Shown here: positions 34,306 to 43,457 of the stretch, piece after piece
How positions within the stretch are numbered: the first letter of the stretch is position 1
How the letters are laid out: the number at the start of each line of letters is the position of its first letter
NCBI RefSeq assembly: GCF_946476835.1
Contig: NZ_CAMKWA010000006.1
Span: 90,325 to 154,324 of the forward strand
DNA from: an uncultured Neokomagataea sp.
GTDB taxonomy: Bacteria; Pseudomonadota; Alphaproteobacteria; Acetobacterales; Acetobacteraceae
Direction of reading: 5' to 3'
Length of the DNA: 64,000 bases
The notes under the pieces: generated by a model
Databases searched by the model: none
The model's input: only the letters and a program-made list of their open reading frames with translations
Told to the model about the DNA's origin: nothing
Made by a program: the position numbers and the translations under genes

Positions 34306-34347
34306 AGCCCCGCTCCGGTTCGTCCCTGGTGGGTTCCGGGCGGGGCT
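34306..34347 (-). terminator. Terminator-like hairpin between the D-aminopeptidase gene and argD
   Basis: AGCCCCGC (34306-34313) pairs with GCGGGGCT (34340-34347); an inner CCC/GGG pairing shortens the 26-nt loop. On the minus strand the stem is followed by TTTCGTG, a short U-tract. It lies after the peptidase stop and about 60 bp before argD, so it likely ends the peptidase transcript. Confidence 0.6.
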
Positions 34348-34405
34348 AACATGTCATCACAGAACTATTCTGACGCCTGAAAACGCGTTCCGTCAAATGC
34401 TTCTG

Positions 34406-35995
34406 TCAGATTTTACGCGATATGCGTGTATAAATCAGGTCTCTGGCAAGCCAACAGCCGACACGAATGGTGTGAATAGCACCGTTGTTTCGTTGCATAT
34501 TCAGTGTCCAATCGCCTGGGGCTGTGTGGTCTAGGGCGCGAGGGCATGGCAGTACCCATAAATCGTGGGCAAGGCGTTGCAATGGCTCCATTTTCCCGTC
34601 GCCCAACATACCAGAGAAACCGCCATAGACAACGCCGCCATCTGCGGTGATGGATAAAGTGGCATCATCTAATTCCGCGCACACATATTCGCCCGCTAAT
34701 GAGGTGATTTCATCATCTGGCGCGATGGGGCTGATATCTTTGGCACGTTCCAAATGTGTGGTGCGGTTCTCTTTACGGTGCTCCATTTGAAGGGTGCTGT
34801 CATTGAGCGTGGTGAGGCATATGCCGCTGTTTTCGGCTTGGTTAGTGTCGCTGATGTTGAGCGTGTCGGGCAGCATTAGGTAGTGTAAGCGTAACGCATG
34901 TTCGGCTTGGTCAATGCGTGCTGAAAGCCCGGTTTCGCGTTCACGGTACACGCCGGGAAGGGTGCTCTCTGCGGGCAGAGGAACTGGGTTTGGCGCTATG
35001 TTGAGGGCGGCACCAAGGAGTTCGGCAGCGGCATTTTGTGCGGGTGACATATGGTTGAACATTACCACAACCGATAAGCGCTCTGAGGCAACATGCAGAC
35101 GGTGTGAGCGCCAGCCGCGTAAGGCTCCACCATGTGCAGTGACGGTTTTTCCATGCAGTGTTAGGTGCTGCAACCCGAAGCCATAAGGGGCGGGTGTACC
35201 GTTGCTGAAGGTGGTGGGGGCCGATAGACGGTTATAGAGGCTGTTGGGGTCATCACGCGTCGTATCAATGAAGCGTTCCCACGCAATCATGTCGTCCAAA
35301 GAGGCGCCGAGACCTGCATCACCGGTCCACCAGATATTATTGACGGCAGGGCGGAAACCCGTGGCGACGGAGCCTTCATAGCCGATTGTACCGTCGGGCA
35401 TGGCCTGCGTTTCTGCGGCAAGAATGGCGCGCTCCATACCTGCGGGCTGGAAGACGGAAGCTTGGAGGATTTCTGCAAAGCTGCGGCCCGTATGCTCTTG
35501 CAGAGCATCTGATAGCAGGCGGAAGTTCTGATTGACGTAAGAATAGGATGTGCCGGGGGAAAATTGCAGGGAGCGTGTGCCGCGGATGACGCGTTCGGCT
35601 TCACGATCTCCGAAATATCCTTCGATGGGGGCACCATGCAGCATGGCGACGGCCCAGTAGTCGCGCAGGCCGGATTGGTTATGCGCTAGATGCAAAGCAT
35701 TAGGGTGTGGCTCTTTAAGCAGTGGCAGGCGGGATGCAATCGCGGCATTGAGAGACATTGGGTCTGGACTCGTGTCCAGCATGGCGGCGCATGTGAATTG
35801 CTTGGTGATTGAGCACATGCGGAACAATGTGGCCGGGGTGAAGGGAATACGGCGCTCGGCATTGGCGTAGCCCCAGCAATGTCGCGCTATGATGGTCCCA
35901 CGGTGAATAATGGCCACTGCGCCGCCCGGTCCGGGGTAGCGTTGTGGGAGGGAACGAAGGGCGGCGTCCAGCGCAGGAGAAAATGATACGTTCAT
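34406..35995 (-). CDS. dap: D-aminopeptidase (S12 family)
   Basis: Penicillin-binding-protein-like serine hydrolase that removes N-terminal D-amino acids. From ATG 35995 the SITK box places Ser62 and Lys65, YVN places Tyr153, and the HGG motif has its histidine at 288. These match the catalytic numbering known for Ochrobactrum anthropi Dap (Ser62, Lys65, Tyr153, His near 287). That fixes the start and the identity, although the frame extends to 36052 over the recX start. The 529 residues include the C-terminal eight-stranded-barrel domains characteristic of Dap. No signal peptide is evident. It is divergent from recX. Confidence 0.88.
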   Translation of the reverse strand: MNVSFSPALDAALRSLPQRYPGPGGAVAIIHRGTIIARHCWGYANAERRIPFTPATLFRMCSITKQFTCAAMLDTSPDPMSLNAAIASRLPLLKEPHPNALHLAHNQSGLRDYWAVAMLHGAPIEGYFGDREAERVIRGTRSLQFSPGTSYSYVNQNFRLLSDALQEHTGRSFAEILQASVFQPAGMERAILAAETQAMPDGTIGYEGSVATGFRPAVNNIWWTGDAGLGASLDDMIAWERFIDTTRDDPNSLYNRLSAPTTFSNGTPAPYGFGLQHLTLHGKTVTAHGGALRGWRSHRLHVASERLSVVVMFNHMSPAQNAAAELLGAALNIAPNPVPLPAESTLPGVYRERETGLSARIDQAEHALRLHYLMLPDTLNISDTNQAENSGICLTTLNDSTLQMEHRKENRTTHLERAKDISPIAPDDEITSLAGEYVCAELDDATLSITADGGVVYGGFSGMLGDGKMEPLQRLAHDLWVLPCPRALDHTAPGDWTLNMQRNNGAIHTIRVGCWLARDLIYTRISRKI

Positions 35996-36050
35996 GTCAT
36001 GACCATACGCGATCTTTGCTTGCCGTAAATGCCCGTTCAGTTTCATACTC

Positions 36051-36665
36051 ATGAAAATGATAGAGATACCAGCAGCCCCTGATTTTCGTATGCTGCGTGA
36101 GACAGCACTTGCGCATCTGGCCCGTTTTGCAACAACGGAGCAAGGCCTGCGACAAATGCTGGAAAGACGATTGCGCCGTTGGGGAATGCGGGCGGTTCAG
36201 GCCGGGTTGAATGAAGAGGAACTGACGGAAAAGCTTACCTCTTTGCGCGGTGTTATTGATGATGTCGTTTATGCAATGCGTGCATTGGGTGCAGTAGATG
36301 ACCCGGGTTTTGCGCGGACGAAAGCCTCCAGCTTGGCGCGGACGGGGCGTTCACGCCGGGCTGTTGAGGCACGCTTACAGCAAAAAGGCATAGATGCGGA
36401 GACGGCTCAGGAAGCGTTGTCCGAATCGCTTGGTGAGAAAGGGGATGCCGCGGCGAAAGATGCTGAGCTTGCGGCAGCACTCATTTTGGCGCGTAAGCGG
36501 CGGGTTGGGCCTTTTCGCCGTGATGACCGGCCGCAGGAAGAGCATATGCGTGTGCTGGGAATTTTTGCGCGGAATGGATTTTCGAGGGATGTTTCTGAAG
36601 CCGCATTGTCAATGGATCGTTATGATGCGGAAGAACGCATTATTACGTTCCGAAATCGTCATTAA
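36051..36665 (+). CDS. recX: RecX-like regulatory protein
   Basis: Small helical protein that modulates RecA filament growth. The 204 residues contain the RecX repeats: ALAHLARFATTEQGLRQMLERRL near the start, YAMRALGAVDDPGFARTKASSLARTGRSRRAVEARLQQKGI in the middle, and the C-terminal repeat with FSRDVSEAAL. ATG 36051 and ATG 36057 are both possible. No recA is beside it. The CHAP lipoprotein gene follows with no spacer, so the two may share a transcript. Confidence 0.85.
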   Translation: MKMIEIPAAPDFRMLRETALAHLARFATTEQGLRQMLERRLRRWGMRAVQAGLNEEELTEKLTSLRGVIDDVVYAMRALGAVDDPGFARTKASSLARTGRSRRAVEARLQQKGIDAETAQEALSESLGEKGDAAAKDAELAAALILARKRRVGPFRRDDRPQEEHMRVLGIFARNGFSRDVSEAALSMDRYDAEERIITFRNRH

Positions 36666-37136
36666 ATGATGTTCTTCGCGCGACAAAACGTCAGGTGTCG
36701 GTCTGTTGCTCTGTTGCTTAGCGTATTGGCTTTGGCGGGGTGTGGCGGTGGCCGTGGTCGTTTTGACGGGGATGTGCAATGTGCGCCTTATGCACGGGCG
36801 CAGACGGGTATTGCCCTTCATGGGAATGCCGCAACATGGTGGTGGCAGGCCGCTGGGCGTTATGCGCGGACGCATACGCCGTCTGCCGGTGCTATTTTGG
36901 TGTTCAAAGCAACACATCGCATGCCTTATGGGCATGTTTCTGTTGTGCGGCGTGTGGTGGCAGACGATACGATTTTGGTAGATCAGGCGAATTGGGCACC
37001 GGGGAGTATTGATAACGGCGTACCAGTGAAGGACATTTCAGCGGCACATAATTGGTCCATGGTGCGTGTGTGGTGGAGTCCGGGTGCGATTATGGGGTTG
37101 CGGCCTAACCCAACCTATGGGTTCATTATTCCATAG
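36666..37136 (+). CDS. CHAP-domain lipoprotein
   Basis: A predicted peptidoglycan-acting or amidase-like envelope protein. The N-terminus is a lipoprotein signal with lipobox LAGC (Cys26). The CHAP-type catalytic Cys is in DVQCAPYAR (C39) and the histidine in MPYGHVSVV (H90), with a polar residue in DQANW as possible third member. At 156 residues it is essentially only this domain. The ATG directly follows the recX stop. Cell-wall hydrolysis or peptide cleavage is inferred from the fold; the target bond is not known. Confidence 0.78.
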   Translation: MMFFARQNVRCRSVALLLSVLALAGCGGGRGRFDGDVQCAPYARAQTGIALHGNAATWWWQAAGRYARTHTPSAGAILVFKATHRMPYGHVSVVRRVVADDTILVDQANWAPGSIDNGVPVKDISAAHNWSMVRVWWSPGAIMGLRPNPTYGFIIP

Positions 37137-37164
37137 CAAACAGTCTGCTCCGTGCTCTTGGGTG

Positions 37165-37173
37165 TGGTAGAAT
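37165..37173 (+). promoter_or_regulatory. Extended -10 promoter candidate for tatA
   Basis: TGG-TAGAAT resembles an extended -10 element (TGnTATAAT) about 65 bp before the tatA start. No clear -35 is seen. A short direct repeat (AAGCCTTG) lies downstream in the leader. Confidence 0.35.
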
Positions 37174-37236
37174 GCTTGCACAATTGGCCAAGCCTTGCCA
37201 CATGAGGGAAGCCTTGGCATTTCGGAGTACATGGAC

Positions 37237-37500
37237 ATGGGCGGTATGAGCCCCATTCACTGGGTCATCCTTGCGGTTGTTGTTCTCGTCGTTTTTGGTG
37301 GCGGCGGTAAAATTAGTGGCATGATGGGCGACTTCGCGAAGGGTATTAAGTCCTTCAAGAAGAATATGGCTGATGATGAATCAATGGCTGCGTCCAATGC
37401 ATCATCGGCAGAAAACCCGAGCCATTTGTCGGCCCCTCAGCAAAATGTGAATGCGGCTGCGCAAACACAGGCGCATGAGACAACACAAACGCGGGTTTAA
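37237..37500 (+). CDS. tatA: Twin-arginine translocase subunit TatA
   Basis: Pore-forming component of the Tat protein export system. A short N-terminal membrane helix ([22 protein letters not shown]) is followed by the amphipathic helix with [19 protein letters not shown] and a polar Ala/Asn/Gln-rich tail. ATG 37237 is chosen because GGAG is nine bases upstream; an ATG at 37231 is also in frame. The gene is 87 codons. tatB and tatC are not adjacent. The Tat-exported dehydrogenase small subunit at 28 kb is a likely client. Confidence 0.9.
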   Translation: MGGMSPIHWVILAVVVLVVFGGGGKISGMMGDFAKGIKSFKKNMADDESMAASNASSAENPSHLSAPQQNVNAAAQTQAHETTQTRV

Positions 37501-37505
37501 GGACA

Positions 37506-38147
37506 TTGAACAGCCGTTTGGACGAAGAAAACACGCAGCTTGATCCCGCATGGGAGCAAGCGCGAGTTGATGTGGTGCGCGCGGGTCAGCGTATGGATCA
37601 GCGCGGATGGGTTCCGGCAACAGCGGGGAATATTTCACGCCGTTTGCCGGATGGACGCATCGCGATTACGCGCTCGGGGGGGCATAAAGGCTTTCTGAGT
37701 GTTGAGGATGTGATTGAGATCACGCCGGAAGGGCGTCCTGTTCAGCAGGGGCAGAAAGCCAGTGCTGAGACACTTTTGCACACGCAGCTTTATGCACATG
37801 ATGCTTCCATTGGGGCTGTTCTGCATGGACATTCTGTCGCGGCTACGGTTCTGTCCCGTGATGAAGTGCGGGATGCGATTACGCTTGAAGGCTATGAAGT
37901 TCTGAAAGTGTTTGAGGGGCAGACGACGCATGAGACGTCACTTGAGCTGCCCTTATTTGCGAATGATCAGGATATTGCGCGTCTGGCCACGAAGGTAGCC
38001 CCGCATTTGTCAGATATGCCGATTGGATATTTGATCCGTGGGCATGGTGTGTATGTCTGGGGCCCAGATATGCCGACGGCACTGGCGCGTTTGGAAGGGC
38101 TTGAGTTCCTTCTGGCTTGCCATCTGGCCCATCTTCAAAAAGGCTAA
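37506..38147 (+). CDS. mtnB: Methylthioribulose-1-phosphate dehydratase
   Basis: Class II aldolase-fold enzyme of the methionine salvage pathway, dehydrating methylthioribulose 1-phosphate. Zinc ligands are in VLHGHSVAATV and the C-terminal IRGHGVYVWG. The AGNISRRLPDGRIAITRSGGHKGFL phosphate-binding region is typical. The TTG at 37506 is only two bases from AAGGA, so a downstream TTG at 37518 is possible; the N-terminus is uncertain by about four residues. It is followed by mtnD and mtnC with very short gaps, a three-gene salvage operon. The other salvage enzymes (MtnA, MtnK/MtnP) are not in the window. Confidence 0.9.
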   Translation: MNSRLDEENTQLDPAWEQARVDVVRAGQRMDQRGWVPATAGNISRRLPDGRIAITRSGGHKGFLSVEDVIEITPEGRPVQQGQKASAETLLHTQLYAHDASIGAVLHGHSVAATVLSRDEVRDAITLEGYEVLKVFEGQTTHETSLELPLFANDQDIARLATKVAPHLSDMPIGYLIRGHGVYVWGPDMPTALARLEGLEFLLACHLAHLQKG

Positions 38148-38152
38148 GAGTC

Positions 38153-38716
38153 ATGAGTCGTTTGACGGTTTACCGGGATGATGCACCGGGAAAGCTTTTG
38201 CTTGATCTCTCCACCCCAGGAGAAATTGCAGAGACGCTGCGCCCGCATAACATTCGTTTTGAGCGCTGGTCTGCGCCGGTAACACCGGCAAAGGACGCAT
38301 CAACTGATGAGATCTTGGAAGCGTATCGACCTTATTTGGATACGCTGATGGGCGAGACGGGGGCTGGTAGTGCGGATGTTGTGCGGATTAATGCACAAAC
38401 ACCGAACTTGCCGGAACTGCGGAAGAAGTTTCTCTCAGAACACACTCATAGTGAAGATGAAGTGCGTTTCTTTGTGCATGGGCAAGGGGCGTTTGTTCTT
38501 CATATTCAAGGCCGTGTTTATTCGGTGTTGTGCACGGAAGGTGATCTGATTTCTGTGCCAACGGGTATTCCGCACTGGTTCGACGCGGGGGCTACGCCAG
38601 ACGTTGTAGCGCTGCGGGTTTTTACGGATAAAACTGGCTGGATTGCTGATTATACTGGCGATGATATTGCTGAGCGTTTCCCGGCGAATGTGCCGGTAAC
38701 GGCTCTGCAGGCCTGA
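38153..38716 (+). CDS. mtnD: Acireductone dioxygenase
   Basis: Metal-dependent cupin enzyme of methionine salvage that oxidises acireductone; iron or nickel determines the products. Metal ligands are in the HTHSEDEVRFFV segment (two His and a Glu) and the later histidine in TGIPHWFDAG. ATG 38153 lies five bases after the mtnB stop and gives 187 residues; the frame extends upstream into mtnB, which is not needed. Cupin strands around VRFFVHGQGAFVLHIQGRVY complete the fold. Confidence 0.93.
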   Translation: MSRLTVYRDDAPGKLLLDLSTPGEIAETLRPHNIRFERWSAPVTPAKDASTDEILEAYRPYLDTLMGETGAGSADVVRINAQTPNLPELRKKFLSEHTHSEDEVRFFVHGQGAFVLHIQGRVYSVLCTEGDLISVPTGIPHWFDAGATPDVVALRVFTDKTGWIADYTGDDIAERFPANVPVTALQA

Positions 38717-38726
38717 CGGAGATACC

Positions 38727-39410
38727 ATGGTTCGCCTTGTTCTGCTGGATATTGAGGGCACGACTTTGCCGATCACATTCGTTAAGGATGTGATGTTTCC
38801 TTACGCTGCGCGCGCGCTCCCAACGGTGCTTGAAGACCAAGAAGAGCCTGTGGTGGTGAAGGCGCGCGCTGATATTGAGGCAGCGTTTCCGGGGCGTGCT
38901 CCATTGGATGTGTGTCGTGATTGGATGGCGCGCGATGAAAAAGCTGCCCCGCTGAAGGCATTACAGGGTGTCGCGTGGCGGCAGGGTTTTGCTGATGGGA
39001 CAATCCGCGCAGATTTGTATCCAGACGTGCTACCAGCTTTACAGGTGTGGCATGATGCGGGTTTGCGTCTTGCTGTCTATTCGTCGGGCTCTATCCCATC
39101 GCAAAAATTGCTGTATGGGCATACGGTACAAGGGGATGTGACGGGCTTGTTTGAAGGGTTTTATGACCTTTCAACGGGCGGTAAAAAAGACGCGGATTCT
39201 TACCGCAAGATCGCTGTTGCCACGGGCGTGGCACCGCAGGATATTTTGTTCCTTTCGGATATTGGTGCGGAATTGGATGCTGCGATTGAGGCTGGCTATG
39301 CCGTCTGCCAGCTTGTCCGTGCACAGGATGGCACGTTGCCGCATCCGGGCGTACCCCACGCGGCAACGTTGGGGGAAGTCGCGCAGAATTTTGATTTTCT
39401 AGGCGCGTAA
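38727..39410 (+). CDS. mtnC: Enolase-phosphatase E1 of methionine salvage
   Basis: HAD-superfamily bifunctional enzyme that enolises and dephosphorylates diketomethylthiopentyl phosphate to acireductone. The HAD nucleophile region is LLDIEGTTLPITFV, motif II is AVYSSGSIPSQKLL, and motif III/IV is FLSDIGAELDAA. The 227-residue length is typical. It follows mtnD by ten bases and precedes ribF by five, so ribF may be transcribed with the salvage genes. Confidence 0.94.
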   Translation: MVRLVLLDIEGTTLPITFVKDVMFPYAARALPTVLEDQEEPVVVKARADIEAAFPGRAPLDVCRDWMARDEKAAPLKALQGVAWRQGFADGTIRADLYPDVLPALQVWHDAGLRLAVYSSGSIPSQKLLYGHTVQGDVTGLFEGFYDLSTGGKKDADSYRKIAVATGVAPQDILFLSDIGAELDAAIEAGYAVCQLVRAQDGTLPHPGVPHAATLGEVAQNFDFLGA

Positions 39411-39415
39411 GCGGG

Positions 39416-40339
39416 ATGAGTGTTTACACGGATTGGCGGGATATTCCGGTAGAAGCCCGTGGTTCTGTTGTGGCGTTGGGCAATTTTGACGGTGTGCACC
39501 GTGGGCATGTGCATGTCTTAAATACGCTGAAGGCGGCGAGGCCGGAGTGTCCATTAGCGGTTGTGACGTTTGATCCGCATCCTCGTGCATTATTTCGCCC
39601 GCAAGATCCTGCTTTCCGTTTGATGTTGCCAGCAGTGCGGGCACGTGCTTTGCATGAACAGGGCGTGCAGTCCGTCTTCCAGTTAGCGTTTGATACAGAT
39701 TTTTCCCGTCTCGGCGCAGAAGAGTTTGTTGAAGATGTACTGATGTCGGCGTTGGGGGTTCGGCATGTTGCGTGCGGGGCCGACTTTGCCTTTGGGCACC
39801 GGCGAGGGGGAGATACCGCACGTTTAGAGGAGCTACTCACGGCGCACGGTGTTGGTCTTAGTATTGTCCCGCAATTGACGGATGAAAATGGGCCAATTTC
39901 GTCCAGTCGTATTCGGCGTTTGCTGCAAGAAGGGTATCCTGAGCGGGCGGCCATGGAGTTAGGGCGTTTGTGGAGCATCGTTGGGCCTGTTGTGCATGGT
40001 GACCAGCGTGGGCGGTTACTAGGATTCCCAACGGCGAATATTCCTTTGGGGCAGCATATTGAGCCTGCGCGCGGGGTTTATGCCGTGTGGGTGACTTTGC
40101 CAGATGGGCGTGTAGTGCCAGGGGTAGCCAATATCGGTCGGCGTCCCACGATTAATGATGGCCAGGAAAGCCGTCTAGAGGTGCATCTTTTCGACTTTTC
40201 GGAAGATTTATACGGCCAGACATTGTCAGTTGCGTTGGTTGGGCTTTTGCGAGAGGAGCGCCGCTTTAATGGGTTGGATGCCCTGAAGGCGCAGATTGCT
40301 GATGATGCAGTGCAAGCGCGGGCAATGTTGAAGGTATAA
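39416..40339 (+). CDS. ribF: Bifunctional riboflavin kinase / FAD synthetase
   Basis: Makes FMN and FAD, the cofactors used by the flavoprotein dehydrogenase and others here. The N-terminal nucleotidyltransferase domain has LGNFDGVHRGHVHVL and the SSSRIRRLLQEG motif. The C-terminal flavokinase domain has GDQRGRLLGFPTANI and RPTINDGQESRLEVHLFDF. The 307-residue length is normal. In many Proteobacteria ribF is followed by ileS and lspA; here about 7 kb of iron/TonB genes intervenes. Confidence 0.95.
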   Translation: MSVYTDWRDIPVEARGSVVALGNFDGVHRGHVHVLNTLKAARPECPLAVVTFDPHPRALFRPQDPAFRLMLPAVRARALHEQGVQSVFQLAFDTDFSRLGAEEFVEDVLMSALGVRHVACGADFAFGHRRGGDTARLEELLTAHGVGLSIVPQLTDENGPISSSRIRRLLQEGYPERAAMELGRLWSIVGPVVHGDQRGRLLGFPTANIPLGQHIEPARGVYAVWVTLPDGRVVPGVANIGRRPTINDGQESRLEVHLFDFSEDLYGQTLSVALVGLLREERRFNGLDALKAQIADDAVQARAMLKV

Positions 40340-40758
40340 CAGACACACTTATGAGGTTGCTCTATTGCAGGGTGATTCTGCTTAGTTACGTCTGTAATAT
40401 TGTTGTATTTTAGACACGTCGTGCGCGCGATGTATGTGTTGGGTTCGAAAAGTCTAGGCTTTGTTTTGGGCGCTGGAGTGAGGCTGCCAAGGTCGTAATC
40501 TAGGCGAGGGGAAGCTGTATTTCAAACTGTAAACATTATTTAACTATTTGAAAAGTAAGTCCTTTTCGACTGTCTGGTAAGAACATTAAAATAGGCGTTT
40601 TTAGTCACGATGATCGTGGATACAGGCGTATAAAACGACATAGTATGAAATCTATGACAGTTTTATGTATGTGACTTAAATCAGTAACTTTTGTTACGTT
40701 TTCGGCTTTATTAAAGCGCACTTCAGAAACAGAAATATTTCCTGATCTGGAGTTTTTC
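40340..40758. other. Long non-coding gap before the TonB-dependent receptor
   Basis: This 419-bp A/T-rich gap has no convincing gene on either strand. It contains a perfect 13-nt palindrome CACGAT-G-ATCGTG (40606-40618) and a small hairpin GTAAC-TTTT-GTTAC (40684-40697). Both are candidates for regulation of the downstream receptor. I saw no clear Fur box or consensus promoter. Confidence 0.5.
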
Positions 40759-43287
40759 GTGAAAAAAGTAAAACTACTTTTGGTCGCGACATCTGCGTGC
40801 ACACCGATGCTTTTTGCAACGGGCGCTTTAGCGCAAGAGACGCAAAAAGCGGCTGCTAAGGTTACACCGGTAGCGCATAAAGTGAACAAGCAGCCTGTGT
40901 CTCGTAACAGCGATACGCAGGAGCAGGTGATTGTTACCGGTACCCGCGCGTCTCATGTGAAGGCACGGCAAAGCATTAGCCCTATTACGTTGATCTCTGC
41001 GGCAACGCTGGCACGTTCGGGTGAATTGAATGTGTCGAATGCGTTGACGCGGACATATCCGTCTATCAGCATGAGTGCGCGTGGTTCCAACACGAACTCT
41101 CTGGTTGCTTCCATTCAGATGCGCGGTCTGAACCCGAACGAAACGCTGGTTTTGGTGGATGGTAAGCGCCGCCACACGACGGCTAATATTGTTCAGAAAT
41201 CTGGGCCTCAATTCGCATCATCTGGCGTGGATCTGAACATGATCCCAGGCAACATGATCGATCATATCGAAGTGTTGGAAGACGGTGCTGCGGCGATGTA
41301 CGGTTCGGACGCGATTGCGGGCGTTGTGAACATCATCACTAAGAAGAAGGATCACGGTTTCAGCTTAGCGGCACAGACCGGCGCCAATGCGTATAATGGT
41401 GATGGCTGGCAGTATCAGCTTGATGCTGACGGTGGTTTGAAGCTCGGTACGGATGGTTATGTGCATTTGGGTGCACAGCTTTACCATACGGATCATATGA
41501 TTGCTTGGGGCCCGGATCATGCTCTTCTCGGCTACTGGCCAGATGGTGCAGATACGTCCAAGTATTTTGTAAAGCCGGGTGTGAACCAGTCATGGAAAGG
41601 TCGTAAGACCGATTATGTCAGTTCACCAGAAGAAACACGTGAAAACTTTGGCATTGATTTTGCTAAGCCTTTGACAGAAGGCATTGAGCTGTACGGTCAG
41701 AGCACACTGGCTTATCGTCATGCTGAAATGCAGGCGTATAAATCACCGTATGTTGTGCCGGGCTATTTCCCAGACGGTATGCGCTCTATCACGGCGGATG
41801 ATGAGTTGGATTACTCCGCATCTTTGGGGCTGCGTGGTCATAATCTGTTTGGCTTTGATTGGGATCTTTCGTCCGTTTACGGTGGTGATCACTCTCGGAT
41901 CAGCATCAGCAATGTTGTTAACTTTGGGATGATTGCTGCAAAGGGATATTCTCCGACGAAGTTCTGGGATTACACTCAGAAGAACGCTCAGTGGACGAAT
42001 AACCTTGACCTGCGCCGTGCCTTCACGATTGGTTCGTTCTTGCCGGTGAACTTAGCGATGGGCGGTGAGCATCGTTTGGACTCTTACCAAATCGTTTCGG
42101 GTAACCCAGAGTCTTACCTCTATGGTGGCCCGGTCGAGCATGTTGGTATGCCGCCGCAATCTGCGGGTAAGTGGTTCCGTGACGTTTATTCAGCGTATAT
42201 TGATACGACGCTGCACCCAACGCAGAAGCTGCAAGTCGATCTGGCTGGACGTTACGAGTACTATACGAACACGCAAAGCACAGAAAATGGTAAGGTTTCT
42301 GCGCGCTATGATGTGACGTCTCGTTTTGCTCTGCGTGGTACGATCAGCAATGGTTTCCGTGCACCGACGCTTCAGGAATCTCATTTTAGCCGTTTGAATA
42401 CCTTTGCAGGCAGCGGCAGTGTTGCAGGCCAGTTGCCAGTTGAATCGGCGGCTGCACGTTCTTTGGGGGCGGTAGGGCTGAAGCCAGAGCGTTCAACAAA
42501 TGCAAGCTTTGGCTTTACAGCAGAGCCGCTGCAAGGCCTGCATGTTGAGGCTGATGCTTATCAGATCAACTTGCGTGATCGGATTGTGCAGGGCGGTACG
42601 GTTAAGGGGGCATCTGCTCTGAGTGCTATCCGTTCGTTCGGTTTTGATGTGTCGCCAACAGCGAGCAACATTGCAAATTCTTCAGCGTATTACCTGTCAA
42701 ACGGTGCATCGACGCGTACACAGGGTATGGACCTGAAGGCTGATTATCTCGTGCGGATGCATGACTATGGTAATCTGAGTCTGACGGCGGCGTTGAACTT
42801 GAACCGGACACGTTTGCATCATAACGGTCTTTCCAGCGCGGGTAAGCAACTCCTGAACGATCAGGGTATTGCTTATCTGACAACGGCCACGCCACGCAGC
42901 AAGCTGATCCTGAATGCGCTGTGGACGGTGGGTAAGTGGGACGTAAACCTGCGTCAGAGCCGTTATGGCGAAACGACGTCTATGATGACGTTCCAAGACT
43001 GGACGCCATCTTGGGCGACTTGCTCAAAGGGCGGTGCGTTGCGTTATTCCAATTCTTGCTTTGCACAGTTTAAGAATACGCCGCGTTGGTTGACGGATCT
43101 GGAAATTGGTTACCGCATTACGCCAAGCATTCATGCGTCTGTTGGTGCGAACAACATCTTTAATGTGCGTCCACGTAAGCTGCCAGGTCAGCTCACGCAG
43201 GCGGGTAACACGATGTATGACCAGTTCTCCGGTCAGGTTCCATTCACGGGTGCGTACTACTTTGGCCGCGTGAACGCTTCGTTCTAA
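40759..43287 (+). CDS. TonB-dependent outer-membrane receptor
   Basis: Outer-membrane 22-strand barrel with an N-terminal plug that imports a ligand using TonB energy. GTG 40759 with GGAG upstream starts a signal peptide ending GALAQE. The TonB-box-like QEQVIVTGTR and plug motifs (QMRGLNPNETLVLVDGKRRH, MIDHIEVLEDGAAAMYGSDAIAGVVNIITK) are clear. The barrel ends with an aromatic C-terminal residue (VNASF). The 842-residue size is in range. The ligand is unknown; the class resembles general iron-complex or carbohydrate TBDRs rather than siderophore-specific ones. A strong terminator follows. Confidence 0.9.
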   Translation: MKKVKLLLVATSACTPMLFATGALAQETQKAAAKVTPVAHKVNKQPVSRNSDTQEQVIVTGTRASHVKARQSISPITLISAATLARSGELNVSNALTRTYPSISMSARGSNTNSLVASIQMRGLNPNETLVLVDGKRRHTTANIVQKSGPQFASSGVDLNMIPGNMIDHIEVLEDGAAAMYGSDAIAGVVNIITKKKDHGFSLAAQTGANAYNGDGWQYQLDADGGLKLGTDGYVHLGAQLYHTDHMIAWGPDHALLGYWPDGADTSKYFVKPGVNQSWKGRKTDYVSSPEETRENFGIDFAKPLTEGIELYGQSTLAYRHAEMQAYKSPYVVPGYFPDGMRSITADDELDYSASLGLRGHNLFGFDWDLSSVYGGDHSRISISNVVNFGMIAAKGYSPTKFWDYTQKNAQWTNNLDLRRAFTIGSFLPVNLAMGGEHRLDSYQIVSGNPESYLYGGPVEHVGMPPQSAGKWFRDVYSAYIDTTLHPTQKLQVDLAGRYEYYTNTQSTENGKVSARYDVTSRFALRGTISNGFRAPTLQESHFSRLNTFAGSGSVAGQLPVESAAARSLGAVGLKPERSTNASFGFTAEPLQGLHVEADAYQINLRDRIVQGGTVKGASALSAIRSFGFDVSPTASNIANSSAYYLSNGASTRTQGMDLKADYLVRMHDYGNLSLTAALNLNRTRLHHNGLSSAGKQLLNDQGIAYLTTATPRSKLILNALWTVGKWDVNLRQSRYGETTSMMTFQDWTPSWATCSKGGALRYSNSCFAQFKNTPRWLTDLEIGYRITPSIHASVGANNIFNVRPRKLPGQLTQAGNTMYDQFSGQVPFTGAYYFGRVNASF

Positions 43288-43301
43288 GGTTATGAGTAAA
43301 G

Positions 43302-43335
43302 AAAAAGGCCCCTTCCATTAGGAGGGGGCCTTTTT
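43302..43335 (+). terminator. Rho-independent terminator after the first TonB receptor
   Basis: AAAAAGGCCCC pairs with GGGGCCTTTTT around an 11-nt loop, with extra pairing inside. The A and T tracts on both sides make it potentially bidirectional, though the nearest minus-strand gene ends 120 bp away. Confidence 0.88.
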
Positions 43336-43457
43336 GTAGGTGCAGTGTACGAAATATCGCCTTATTAAGGCTGTTATTATTGCCGTGTATTTGGGCAGTG
43401 TAGGTGCTGATTAAGCCTTGGATTTTATGATTTTTTGAGGCCTATGTATCACCATAT

